Source: Bacilli bacterium
GTDB lineage: Bacteria; Bacillota_I; Bacilli_A; RF39; UBA660
DNA length: 59,762 bases
Assembly (NCBI GenBank): GCA_017459425.1
Contig: JAFUCZ010000020.1
Coordinates: 1 to 59,762, forward strand
Direction of reading: 5' to 3'
The notes below the pieces were generated by a model. It did not search any database, was not told where the DNA came from, and was given only the letters and a program-made list of their open reading frames with translations. The stretch's first letter is position 1. Every line of letters starts with the position of its first letter. This document shows, piece after piece, positions 52,067-59,693 of this stretch. The position numbers and the translations under genes are program-made.

Positions 52067-52827
52067 AATTGTGTGATTTATCATATAAAGGTATACTTAA
52101 AAATATAAATATGTCTTTAGATTTGTCAAATATTTACGGTATTATCGGAGAATCTGGCTCAGGTAAATCAACATTGTTAAATATAATATTTAAAGATATA
52201 ATACCGACAAATGGTACAATTGAAATTACTGAAAATGTAAATAATATAAGCTATTTAAGGCAATATCCAGAATATAATTTTTTTCATAAAAGCGTTAAAA
52301 AAGAAATAGAATATTATACACAAGGGCATCATTTTAAAAATGTTGAAAAGAGGATAATAGATTCTTTAATTATGGTAGGGCTTGATGAAAGCTATTTAGA
52401 TTTAGATCCCTTTAAACTAAGTAGCAGCCAAAGACGAAAAGTTGCCTTAGCGTGCGTACTTGTTTCAAATCCTAAAGTATTATTACTTGATGAACCTATG
52501 GCAGGTCTAAACAATGTAGATAAAACTGAAATTATAAGATTATTAAAAAGATTGAAAAATAGATATAGTAAAACAATAATTATCTCTACTCATGATACTG
52601 ATTTTCTTCATAAATTAGTAGATTATATATATGTACTACATAAAGGTAAAATAGTACTACATGGAGACAAATATGAAGTTTTTAAATATGATTTAAAAAG
52701 GTATGGCGTGTTATCTCCTAAAGAAGTAGAGTTTTCAAATATTGTTTTGAATAAAAAAGGTATTAAAATAGGATATAGAGATGATATCAACGATTTAATT
52801 AAAGATATATATAGATTTGTAAAATAA
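52057..52827 (+). CDS. ecfA2: ECF transporter ATPase subunit A2
   Basis: This 256-residue ABC ATPase pairs with EcfA1. Motifs are mostly intact: Walker A GESGSGKST (31-39), Walker B LLLDEP with Glu146, and H-switch ISTHD. The signature loop is LSSSQRRK (121-128) in place of LSGGQ, which weakens the motif. In Bacillus ecfT follows ecfA2, but here truA follows directly, so no transmembrane T subunit is encoded next to it. The partner may be elsewhere, or the pair serves another transporter. Confidence 0.85.
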   Translation: MAIKLCDLSYKGILKNINMSLDLSNIYGIIGESGSGKSTLLNIIFKDIIPTNGTIEITENVNNISYLRQYPEYNFFHKSVKKEIEYYTQGHHFKNVEKRIIDSLIMVGLDESYLDLDPFKLSSSQRRKVALACVLVSNPKVLLLDEPMAGLNNVDKTEIIRLLKRLKNRYSKTIIISTHDTDFLHKLVDYIYVLHKGKIVLHGDKYEVFKYDLKRYGVLSPKEVEFSNIVLNKKGIKIGYRDDINDLIKDIYRFVK

Positions 52828-52873
52828 AGAAAAATATAGTATATTATTAGTAGTTATAACTGAGGTGATTATA

Positions 52874-53617
52874 GTGAGATTTTTAATGACATTTTCATAT
52901 GACGGTTCTAAATATAGTGGGTATCAAAAACAACCAAATGAAAAGACAATACAAGGTGAATTAGAAGACGCTTTAAAAAGAATTAATAATGATCAGGAAG
53001 TAAGTATTAGTGCATCTGGTAGAACAGACGCTAAAGTACATGCCTTAAATCAAAAAGCACATTTTGATATTAATATTGATATAGAACCCGAGCAATTAAA
53101 AAAGGCATTGAATAGTTTGATTCCAAAAGATATATATGTAAAAAAAGTTGAACGTGTAAATGAAAGTTTTCATGCTAGATTTAATGTAAGAGCAAAAGAA
53201 TATATTTATAAGATAAATATGGGTGAATATGACCCATTAGAAAAAGATTATGTTTTTCAATATAATAAAAAATTGGATGTTGTTGAAATTGAAAGAGCAA
53301 TGAAATATTTAGAAGGTACGCATAATTTTAAATCATTTACTAAAACTGATGAGGAAAAAGATGATTATGTACGTACTATATCTCAAACTAATTTAATTCG
53401 TGATGTAAAAAATGTTAATAAAATTACATTATGTTTTGTTGGAACAGGTTTTCTAAGATATATGGTTAGAAATTTAGTTGGGACACTGATTGAAATAGGT
53501 GAAGGAAAGCGCAAAAGTGAAGATATTTTGACTATCTTAACTGCAGAGGATAGAAATGCAGCAGGCATAACAGCACATCCAGAAGGATTATATTTAAAAG
53601 ATGTATTTTATATGTAA
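52874..53617 (+). CDS. truA: tRNA pseudouridine synthase A
   Basis: This 247-residue enzyme makes pseudouridine 38-40 in the tRNA anticodon arm. The catalytic Asp lies in GRTDAKVHAL (family GRTDAGVHA, with Lys where Gly is usual), and the FSYDGSKYSGYQ start, FHARFNVRAKEYIY and FLRYMVRNLVGTLIEIG are typical. GTG 52874 is chosen because an in-frame GTG at 52865 lies within the GAGGTG ribosome site. It sits between ecfA1A2 and rplM as in Bacillus. Confidence 0.94.
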   Translation: MRFLMTFSYDGSKYSGYQKQPNEKTIQGELEDALKRINNDQEVSISASGRTDAKVHALNQKAHFDINIDIEPEQLKKALNSLIPKDIYVKKVERVNESFHARFNVRAKEYIYKINMGEYDPLEKDYVFQYNKKLDVVEIERAMKYLEGTHNFKSFTKTDEEKDDYVRTISQTNLIRDVKNVNKITLCFVGTGFLRYMVRNLVGTLIEIGEGKRKSEDILTILTAEDRNAAGITAHPEGLYLKDVFYM

Positions 53618-53644
53618 AAAAACTATATTTTATATATAAATTTA

Positions 53645-53673
53645 TTGACTTTTTTCTATTTATTTAGTACAAT
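53645..53673 (+). promoter_or_regulatory. Promoter of rplM-rpsI
   Basis: The -35 TTGACT (53645-53650) and -10 TACAAT (53668-53673) are 17 bp apart, placing the start near 53680. Confidence 0.8.
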
Positions 53674-53679
53674 TTTAAC

Positions 53680-53745
53680 TGGTACATTTTATATCCCATG
53701 TTGGTAAGTGTTGGGACCACTTACTATAAATTAAAGAAAGGGAAA
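53680..53745 (+). promoter_or_regulatory. L13 ribosomal leader RNA
   Basis: The 5' region matches the known Bacillus L13 leader in sequence and fold: a hairpin GTAAGTG (53704-53710) with CACTTAC (53718-53724) and a loop TTGGGAC, preceded by TCCCA (53694-53698) that can pair with TGGGA (53712-53716) of that loop as a pseudoknot. Autoregulation by L13 is established for the family; here it is inferred. Confidence 0.8.
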
Positions 53746-53750
53746 GGTAT

Positions 53751-54185
53751 ATGAAGAATACATATATGCAAAAAAAAGAAGAGATTGTTCGTAATTGGTA
53801 TGTTATTGATGCCGAAGGACAAAATCTTGGTCGTGTAGCTACTAAAGTAGCACATATCTTACGTGGAAAACATAAACCTACATACACTCCTCATGTTGAT
53901 ACTGGAGATTTTGTAATTGTAGTAAATGCTTCAAAAGTAAATTTAACAGGAAATAAACTTGATAGCAAGATTTATTATAATCATAGTGGATATACTGGTG
54001 GTCTTAGAGAAAGAACTGCTCGTACAATGTTAGAAAAATATCCAGAAGAAATGATTGAAAGAGCTGTTAAAGGAATGCTTCCAAAAGGAAGACTTGGACG
54101 TCAAATGTATAGAAAGTTATTTGTTTATGCTGGTAGTGAACATCCACATATGGCTCAAAAACCAGTAGAAATGAAATTACAATAG
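53751..54185 (+). CDS. rplM: 50S ribosomal protein L13
   Basis: This 144-residue early-assembly 23S rRNA-binding protein has [30 protein letters not shown] and the [13 protein letters not shown] and [26 protein letters not shown] segments. It probably regulates its own leader (53680-53745). RBS AAAGGG, ATG 53751. Confidence 0.97.
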   Translation: MKNTYMQKKEEIVRNWYVIDAEGQNLGRVATKVAHILRGKHKPTYTPHVDTGDFVIVVNASKVNLTGNKLDSKIYYNHSGYTGGLRERTARTMLEKYPEEMIERAVKGMLPKGRLGRQMYRKLFVYAGSEHPHMAQKPVEMKLQ

Positions 54186-54196
54186 CGGAGGGTTAT

Positions 54197-54616
54197 ATGG
54201 CAAAAGATAAAAAAGTTTATATTGGAACTGGTAGAAGAAAATCATCAGTTGCTCAAGTAAAAATGTATTCTGGAAAAGGAAAAATTATAGTTAATGGAAT
54301 TGACGTTAATGAATTCTTTCCAGACAAAACTAATGTAATGGATTTAAAACAACCTTTAGTTGTAACAAATAATGAAGAAACATTTGATATTGAAGTAAAA
54401 GTAAATGGTGGAGGATATTCTGGGCAAACTGGTGCTACAAGATTAGGTATCACTAGAGCTTTATTAGAATATGATAAACCAAATGAAGAAAACGAAGATA
54501 GTTATCGTAAAATTCTAAAAAGAGCTGGATTCGTTACACGTGATCCAAGAAGCAAAGAACGTAAGAAACCAGGTTTAAAAGCAGCACGTCGTGCACCACA
54601 ATTCTCAAAAAGATAG
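54197..54616 (+). CDS. rpsI: 30S ribosomal protein S9
   Basis: This 139-residue head protein has [47 protein letters not shown] and the universally conserved tail [17 protein letters not shown], whose last Lys-Arg contacts P-site tRNA. A terminator follows. Confidence 0.97.
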   Translation: MAKDKKVYIGTGRRKSSVAQVKMYSGKGKIIVNGIDVNEFFPDKTNVMDLKQPLVVTNNEETFDIEVKVNGGGYSGQTGATRLGITRALLEYDKPNEENEDSYRKILKRAGFVTRDPRSKERKKPGLKAARRAPQFSKR

Positions 54617-54639
54617 GAAAAACCTATTCAATTTGTTTC

Positions 54640-54666
54640 AAAAAGCCCGTATTTACAGGCTTTTTT
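54640..54666 (+). terminator. Intrinsic terminator of rplM-rpsI
   Basis: AAAAAGCC (54640-54647) pairs with GGCTTTTT (54658-54665); after one C/A mismatch GTA and TAC extend the stem. T6 is present. Confidence 0.85.
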
Positions 54667-54703
54667 GCATGTCTAAAAAATTGATTTTTGAACGTTTCTA
54701 GCG

Positions 54704-54738
54704 TCGTAGGCTACGAGTAGGTTACAAGTAGGCAACAA
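54704..54738. repeat. Inverted repeat plus three 11-bp direct repeats
   Basis: TCGTAG and CTACGA flank a single G (54704-54716, perfect inverted repeat). From 54706 three 11-bp units follow in tandem: GTAGGCTACGA (54706-54716), GTAGGTTACAA (54717-54727) and GTAGGCAACAA (54728-54738), consensus GTAGGYWACRA. The segment is clearly more GC-rich than the surrounding intergenic DNA. A regulator or recombinase binding site is possible; function is unknown. Confidence 0.7.
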
Positions 54739-54806
54739 ACTTTTAACAAATCTTTTATATATTTTAGACTAGTAAACCAGATAGGTAAACAAAAAAGGAA
54801 TTAATG

Positions 54807-54815
54807 TGATATAAT
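54807..54815 (+). promoter_or_regulatory. Extended -10 promoter for the HD protein
   Basis: TGATATAAT (TATAAT at 54810-54815) precedes a GGGGGG-rich ribosome site. The -35 is poor. Confidence 0.6.
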
Positions 54816-54837
54816 AATTTTTAGGGGGGAAATTTAT

Positions 54838-55500
54838 ATGTCTAAAGAACAAAATGTAATTAATTATTATATTTTATGTAACAAATTAAAAGATGTTATA
54901 AGAACTGGTTGGATAGATTGGAAAGTACAAAGAGGAAGAGTTGAAAGCATTGCAGAACACATATATGGAGTTCAAATGTTAGCTATAGTTATGAAATCTG
55001 AATATCAATATGATATAGATATCATGAAAGTTATTTATATGTTAGCAATTCATGAATTAGGAGAAACTATTATTGGAGATTTAACACAATTTCAAATTGA
55101 TAAAAAACAAAAAGAAAAAATTGAACATGAAGCTGTACACAACATATTATCTTCTTTATTAGAGGGAGAACAAATAGAAGCTTTATTCTTAGAATTTGAT
55201 GCTCATGAGACTCCAGAGGCAAAGTTCGCATATCAATGTGATAAATTGGAATGTGATATTCAAAGTAAACTATATGATCAAGAAGGGTGTGTTGTTTTAG
55301 AACATCAAGAAGGTAATGCAACAGCAAATAATGAATTTGTTAAGAAATTGCTTGAAAATGGACAATCTTGGTCCGATATGTGGTTAGAATTTGGACAAAG
55401 AAAATATCCATATGATGAGAATTTTATGTCAGTATCACATTATGTTAAAGAAAATTCAATAAGTGAATCATTTACTAAAAAATTAACTAGAAATAAATAG
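54838..55500 (+). CDS. HD-domain phosphohydrolase (YfbR/HDDC2-like)
   Basis: This 220-residue protein has the HD_3 layout: RVESIAEHIYG (His41), then the core MLAIHELGETIIGDL, and the third acidic site in AKFAYQCDKLE. The core has H72-E73 where the family has H-D, followed by E76. Relatives are 5'-nucleotidases for deoxynucleoside monophosphates. The substrate is inferred from family; the Glu substitution could change metal affinity. The ribosome site has six G (54824-54829), unusual here. Confidence 0.78.
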   Translation: MSKEQNVINYYILCNKLKDVIRTGWIDWKVQRGRVESIAEHIYGVQMLAIVMKSEYQYDIDIMKVIYMLAIHELGETIIGDLTQFQIDKKQKEKIEHEAVHNILSSLLEGEQIEALFLEFDAHETPEAKFAYQCDKLECDIQSKLYDQEGCVVLEHQEGNATANNEFVKKLLENGQSWSDMWLEFGQRKYPYDENFMSVSHYVKENSISESFTKKLTRNK

Positions 55501-55501
55501 A

Positions 55502-55521
55502 AAAAGTATTTGAAGACTTTT
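55502..55521 (+). terminator. Possible weak terminator of the HD gene
   Basis: AAAAGT (55502-55507) pairs with ACTTTT (55516-55521) over an eight-base loop. The stem is short and AT-rich, and no long T run follows. Confidence 0.35.
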
Positions 55522-55574
55522 GCTATTTAAGGATTAATATTATAAATTTTAAAATATATATTCTAGATAATATG

Positions 55575-55583
55575 TGTTATAAT
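55575..55583 (+). promoter_or_regulatory. Extended -10 promoter for the methyltransferase
   Basis: TGTTATAAT (TATAAT at 55578-55583) lies 19 bp before the gene at 55602. Confidence 0.6.
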
Positions 55584-55601
55584 ACATGAGAGGTTGATTA
55601 T

Positions 55602-56471
55602 ATGTATTTAAGTACTGAATGGAAAGATTATAAATTATTAGATGCTGGCAATGGAGAAAAGCTAGAAAAATGGGGAAGTATTATACTTAGAAGACCTGAT
55701 CCACAAGCAATATGGCCAATTGATAATAAAGATTTAATATGGAATAAACCTGATGGCTTTTATCATAGAAGTGACAAAGGTGGCGGATATTGGGATTTTA
55801 AAAGTAAGTTGCCAGAATTTTGGACTGTAACTTATAAAAATTTGAAATTTAAAGTTAGTCCAACTAATTTCAAACATACTGGTTTATTTCCAGAACAAGC
55901 TATAAATTGGGATTATATGATTGATAAAATTAAAAATAGTAATAAAAAAATTAAAGTTCTTAATTTATTTGCTTATACAGGAGCTGCTACCATGGCAGTT
56001 GCTAGTGCAGGGGCTGATGTTGTTCAAGTTGATGCTTCAAAAGGGATGACTTCTTGGGCAAAAGAAAATATGCATTTGTCTAATTTAGATGATTGTTTTA
56101 TAAGATTTATTGTTGATGATTGTGTTAAATTTGTTGAAAGAGAAATAAGACGAGGAAATAAATATGACGCTATTGTAATGGATCCTCCATCATATGGAAG
56201 AGGTCCAAATGGAGAAGTATGGAAGTTTGAACATAATATCTATAATTTAATAAAATTGTGTATGAATGTATTATCTGAAAAACCTTTATTTTTTCTAGTT
56301 AATTCATATACTACAGGTATTTCTTCTACAGTGTTAGATAATATATTAAAAACAACTATGTTGGTAAAATATCCAAATGGATTAGTATCTTCAGGAGAAA
56401 TAGGACTTCCAATAGAAAAAAATAATTTAGTATTACCATGTGGAATATATGGTAGATGGGAAGAAAAATAA
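55602..56471 (+). CDS. Class I SAM-dependent (rRNA-type) methyltransferase
   Basis: This 289-residue protein has SAM motif I as LNLFAYTGAATMAVASAGA, the acidic strand VVQVDASKGM, and the DPPSYGRGPNGEVWKFE catalytic motif. These match the RlmI/RlmK-type 23S rRNA 5-methylcytosine or guanine methyltransferase group. The N-terminal 90 residues are a separate domain lacking a clear PUA fold, so the target cannot be named. GAGGTTGAT ribosome site. Terminator follows. Confidence 0.82.
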   Translation: MYLSTEWKDYKLLDAGNGEKLEKWGSIILRRPDPQAIWPIDNKDLIWNKPDGFYHRSDKGGGYWDFKSKLPEFWTVTYKNLKFKVSPTNFKHTGLFPEQAINWDYMIDKIKNSNKKIKVLNLFAYTGAATMAVASAGADVVQVDASKGMTSWAKENMHLSNLDDCFIRFIVDDCVKFVEREIRRGNKYDAIVMDPPSYGRGPNGEVWKFEHNIYNLIKLCMNVLSEKPLFFLVNSYTTGISSTVLDNILKTTMLVKYPNGLVSSGEIGLPIEKNNLVLPCGIYGRWEEK

Positions 56472-56494
56472 TTTATCATAAGATAAATTTTTTT
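56470..56494 (+). terminator. Intrinsic terminator of the methyltransferase gene
   Basis: AATTTATC (56470-56477) pairs perfectly with GATAAATT (56482-56489), then T7 (56488-56494). It overlaps the stop codon. Confidence 0.75.
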
Positions 56495-56508
56495 GTTATA
56501 CATATAAT
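56494..56508 (+). promoter_or_regulatory. Possible promoter for the amidase gene
   Basis: TGTTATACA and an overlapping TATAAT (56503-56508) stand 16-28 bp before ATG 56524. No -35 is evident. Confidence 0.4.
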
Positions 56509-56523
56509 TTATTAGGTGAATAT

Positions 56524-57186
56524 ATGTATAAATATAAGATAACTTCGATGCTATTGTTTTTTCTTTTCTTTATTGGATTAAATATTGTAGAAGCAGATTT
56601 GAATAAATTGCCTCTTAAAAATAAAATTATTTATTTAGATCCTGGACATGGTGGTGTTGATCCAGGTGCTATGTATAAATCAATAAAAGAAAAAGACATA
56701 AATTTAGAAATAAGTAAAAAATTAAAAACAGCATTAGAATTAAAAGGTGCAACAGTATATTTAACAAGATATGGAGATTATGATTTATCAGTTCCTAATA
56801 CTATAAATAGAAAAAGAAGTGATTTATCAAGAAGAAGTAATATGATAAATAAATCAAATTGTGATATGTTTTTATCAATTCATTTAAATGCAGAAAGTAC
56901 AAATACTTGGAGTGGAGCACAAGTTTTTTATGATGATATAAATGAAAACAACATAAAAATAGCTAAAATAATACAAGATATTTTTAGGCAATATTTAAAT
57001 AGCAAAAGAAAATATAAGGAAACTAATGATTTATATTTGCAAAAAAGAATTACGAGACCCGGGGTACTAATGGAATTAGGTTTTTTATCAAATTCTAATG
57101 ATAGATATTTGTTAAAACAAAATTATTATCAAAATAAGCTTGCAAGGCTTGTAACAGAAGGGGTTATCAAGTATTTTCAGAGCTAA
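56524..57186 (+). CDS. cwlD: N-acetylmuramoyl-L-alanine amidase, CwlD-like
   Basis: This 220-residue exported Amidase_3 enzyme has an N-terminal signal/anchor (about 6-24), then YLDPGHGGVDPGA with zinc His42, Glu56 in IKEKDIN, His120 in SIHLNAE, and the catalytic Glu in GVLMELGFLSN. CwlD family enzymes cut the peptide from muramic acid during spore cortex delta-lactam formation, together with PdaA-type deacetylases; such a deacetylase is at 10745-12133. CwlD is near the rplM-rpsI end in Bacillus too. A general cell-wall amidase remains possible. Confidence 0.85.
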   Translation: MYKYKITSMLLFFLFFIGLNIVEADLNKLPLKNKIIYLDPGHGGVDPGAMYKSIKEKDINLEISKKLKTALELKGATVYLTRYGDYDLSVPNTINRKRSDLSRRSNMINKSNCDMFLSIHLNAESTNTWSGAQVFYDDINENNIKIAKIIQDIFRQYLNSKRKYKETNDLYLQKRITRPGVLMELGFLSNSNDRYLLKQNYYQNKLARLVTEGVIKYFQS

Positions 57187-57269
57187 AACTTTACATTTGT
57201 TTACACATTTTTAAAAAAATTTTCTTGTTATGAATTATATTATTTGATAGCATTATTATAGAAGGGTGT

Positions 57270-58598
57270 ATGGGTGTTAGTATGGCTGAAGATATTCAAA
57301 TTATTGATTTATATGATAATACTTTAGGTAGTTACTATAGTTATCCAGGGTTAAAAAAAGTATCTTTTAAAGATATTAATGTAGCTCGAATTGTAAGTAT
57401 TGTTTCTACTATCGCTTTAATTTTGGGTATTTTCGTTTTTTATCAAAACGTTAAGGCATCTTCGATAACACAAAATTTAGATACTGCTGTTGCAAATGTT
57501 AAAGTTTTATATCAAGATTCTACTTTTGAAACACCTAATCTTGGTATAACTTTAAAAGATATAAATAGAGCAAAAACAAGTGTGTCTAAAATCACTGATT
57601 TAAAAACTAAAGCTCATTACTTAAATTTAATTCAAGGTTTATACAAATTTGAAGCAGTTAAGACAAAATTATATAATTATTTTGATGAAGATGATGTGGT
57701 TTTATCATCTATTACAGAAGAATCTGTTTTGGAACTTGAAAACTTAATTATGTCATTACCAACAAAGCATCAAAAACTTTTAACAAAAAAGTATGATGAA
57801 CTTTTAGGTCAATATACAAATTTAGAAAATGCTAAATCATCATTAAAAAATTTATTTTCTGATACAGAATTAACTATCGTAAGAGATAATGTTACAATAG
57901 AAGAATTAGATTTTGTTGAAAGAAAATTTAGTGTTTTATCACAAACTGATGAAATTGAAAAGAGCAAACCATATTTGGAAACTGTAAGAGATTACATCCA
58001 AACAAGAGAAAGAAAAGAAGAATTAGAAAGAGCATATGTGAATGCTATAGCAAATGCCAATGTCGAAATTAGTGGTATTCCATATATAAGTCAAACTGCA
58101 AATAAAGTATACAATGGATGTGAGGCTGCTTCATTATTAATGGCTTTAAAATCAAAAGGTTTTGCGCAAAATTATGATTTAGTTACTTTTGCTAATGCTA
58201 TGCCAAAACATGAATCTGATCCACACCAAGGTTTTGTTAATTCTATATTTGATGTTGCACCTCTTGATGTTGCTCATTGGATAGCACCTGATGCATTAGC
58301 ATCGTTTGGTTCTAGATTTGCAACTACTAGAAATATAAGTGGCAGTAGTGTTGACGACATTAAACAATACTTAGATAACGGCATTCCTGTTATTATATAT
58401 GGTACTTATAAATTTGAAGATGTTAAAACATGGAGTGGAGAAGTACCTCTAAATTTACACGTAATGTTAGCAATTGGCTACAATAAAATAACTGGGAATG
58501 TTATATTAAACGATCCATGGACTGGAAAAATAACAGTTGAAAAAGATAAATTTGAAAAAATATATAATGTATTAAAATATGCAGTTGTTGTTGAATAA
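57270..58598 (+). CDS. Membrane-anchored C39-like cysteine peptidase
   Basis: This 442-residue protein has a cytoplasmic N-terminus of about 40 residues, one membrane helix (about 42-62), a long helical external stalk (about 65-270), and a C-terminal papain-fold domain of the Peptidase_C39_2 type. Catalytic residues are readable: NGCEAAS (Cys284), LHVMLAIGY (His397) and NDPWTG. Proteins of this type (YvpB-like) process exported peptides or cell-wall proteins. The start may be ATG 57270 or ATG 57282; the latter has better ribosome-site spacing (GGGTG at 57272-57276). Confidence 0.83.
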   Translation: MGVSMAEDIQIIDLYDNTLGSYYSYPGLKKVSFKDINVARIVSIVSTIALILGIFVFYQNVKASSITQNLDTAVANVKVLYQDSTFETPNLGITLKDINRAKTSVSKITDLKTKAHYLNLIQGLYKFEAVKTKLYNYFDEDDVVLSSITEESVLELENLIMSLPTKHQKLLTKKYDELLGQYTNLENAKSSLKNLFSDTELTIVRDNVTIEELDFVERKFSVLSQTDEIEKSKPYLETVRDYIQTRERKEELERAYVNAIANANVEISGIPYISQTANKVYNGCEAASLLMALKSKGFAQNYDLVTFANAMPKHESDPHQGFVNSIFDVAPLDVAHWIAPDALASFGSRFATTRNISGSSVDDIKQYLDNGIPVIIYGTYKFEDVKTWSGEVPLNLHVMLAIGYNKITGNVILNDPWTGKITVEKDKFEKIYNVLKYAVVVE

Positions 58599-58625
58599 TA
58601 TAAGTAGAAATACTTATATTTTTTC
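58597..58625 (+). terminator. Intrinsic terminator of the C39 gene
   Basis: TATAAGTA (58599-58606) pairs perfectly with TACTTATA (58611-58618) over GAAA, followed by T6-7. The GAAA tetraloop makes it stable. Confidence 0.8.
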
Positions 58626-58669
58626 TCACAAAAATTACACAAAAAATCATATTTATTTTATATATTATG

Positions 58670-58678
58670 TGATATAAT
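58670..58678 (+). promoter_or_regulatory. Extended -10 promoter for the Abi gene
   Basis: TGATATAAT (TATAAT at 58673-58678) sits 20 bp before ATG 58699. Confidence 0.6.
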
Positions 58679-58698
58679 TAGTATGTTAAGGTGATACT

Positions 58699-59622
58699 AT
58701 GAAAAGTAAAATATTTAAAACATTGGATGAACAAATTCAAATATTACAAGCTAAAGGGTTGACTATAACGGATATAGAGAAGTCAAAAGAAATATTACTT
58801 CGTGAAAATTATTTTTTTATAAGTGGATATAGACATTTGTTTATGAACGAAAAAGAAAGTTTTATAAATGGTACTACTTTTGATGAATTATATGCAGTAT
58901 TTTTATTTGATAGAAAAATGCGAAATATTTTTTTTAAATATATTTTGGTTGTTGAAAATAATGTAAAATCTATTATTAGTTATCAATTATCTAAAAAATA
59001 TGGTTTTAAGGAAAAAGATTATTTAAACCCAAATAATTATACGCAGGACACTATGAAAGTAAGACAAGTTCATGATATTTTGGAAAAAATGAAACGTCAA
59101 ATAAGATTAAATGGGAGACAGCATAGTGCTACCCTACACTATATAAGTAATTATGGATATATTCCAATGTGGATTTTAGTAAAAGTATTATCATTTGGGA
59201 TTATTTCCGAATTTTATTCTATATTAAAAGCAGAAGATAGGGAATCTATTTCAGAACTTTACAATGTAGATGCTGAAACGTTATCAATTTATTTGAGTTT
59301 GCTTGCTAATTATAGAAATTTATGTGCTCATGAAGATATATTATATGATCATAGGACTCAAAGAAGCATACCTGATAATATATATCATCATAAATTAAAC
59401 ATTGTAAAAGAAAATGATGAATATAAATACGGAAAAAATGATTTATATTCTATTATTTTGATAATGAAAAAAATGCTTAATGAAATGGAATTTAAAGATT
59501 TTATTAATGAAATTGGTTATGAAATAGATGCTTTAGATGGAAAAGTTGATATAGTAAGTTTAAATTCAATTTTAAATAAAATTGGTTTTCCAGATAACTG
59601 GAGAGAAATTTCAAATTTATAA
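58699..59622 (+). CDS. Abi_2 family (AbiD/AbiF-like) abortive-infection protein, HEPN fold
   Basis: This 307-residue protein matches the Abi_2 family: N-terminal TLDEQIQILQAKGL, LLRENYFFISGYRHLF, FLFDRKMRNIFFKYILVVENNVKSIISY, and the HEPN-type RNase signature R206-N-L-C-A-H211 (Rx4H) in YRNLCAHEDILYDHR. HEPN proteins often cut RNA to stop phage growth. It has its own promoter and terminator, and no antitoxin gene is visible. It is the only defence-like gene in an otherwise housekeeping window and lies at its end, which suggests acquisition. Confidence 0.85.
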   Translation: MKSKIFKTLDEQIQILQAKGLTITDIEKSKEILLRENYFFISGYRHLFMNEKESFINGTTFDELYAVFLFDRKMRNIFFKYILVVENNVKSIISYQLSKKYGFKEKDYLNPNNYTQDTMKVRQVHDILEKMKRQIRLNGRQHSATLHYISNYGYIPMWILVKVLSFGIISEFYSILKAEDRESISELYNVDAETLSIYLSLLANYRNLCAHEDILYDHRTQRSIPDNIYHHKLNIVKENDEYKYGKNDLYSIILIMKKMLNEMEFKDFINEIGYEIDALDGKVDIVSLNSILNKIGFPDNWREISNL

Positions 59623-59629
59623 GGAGACC

Positions 59630-59654
59630 AACTATGAATAGTCAATAGTTTTTT
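59630..59654 (+). terminator. Intrinsic terminator of the Abi gene
   Basis: AACTAT (59630-59635) pairs with ATAGTT (59645-59650), then T6. It lies 8 bp after the Abi stop codon, next to an AAGGAGA sequence. Confidence 0.55.
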
Positions 59655-59693
59655 AATAAAAAAATTAAAAAAAATAGAAATAAAAATTATTGC

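Noticed and set aside
59634-59648. Leader peptide MNSQ
   Set aside because: A four-codon frame after AAGGAGA coincides with a terminator stem and has no downstream gene in the window; probably chance.
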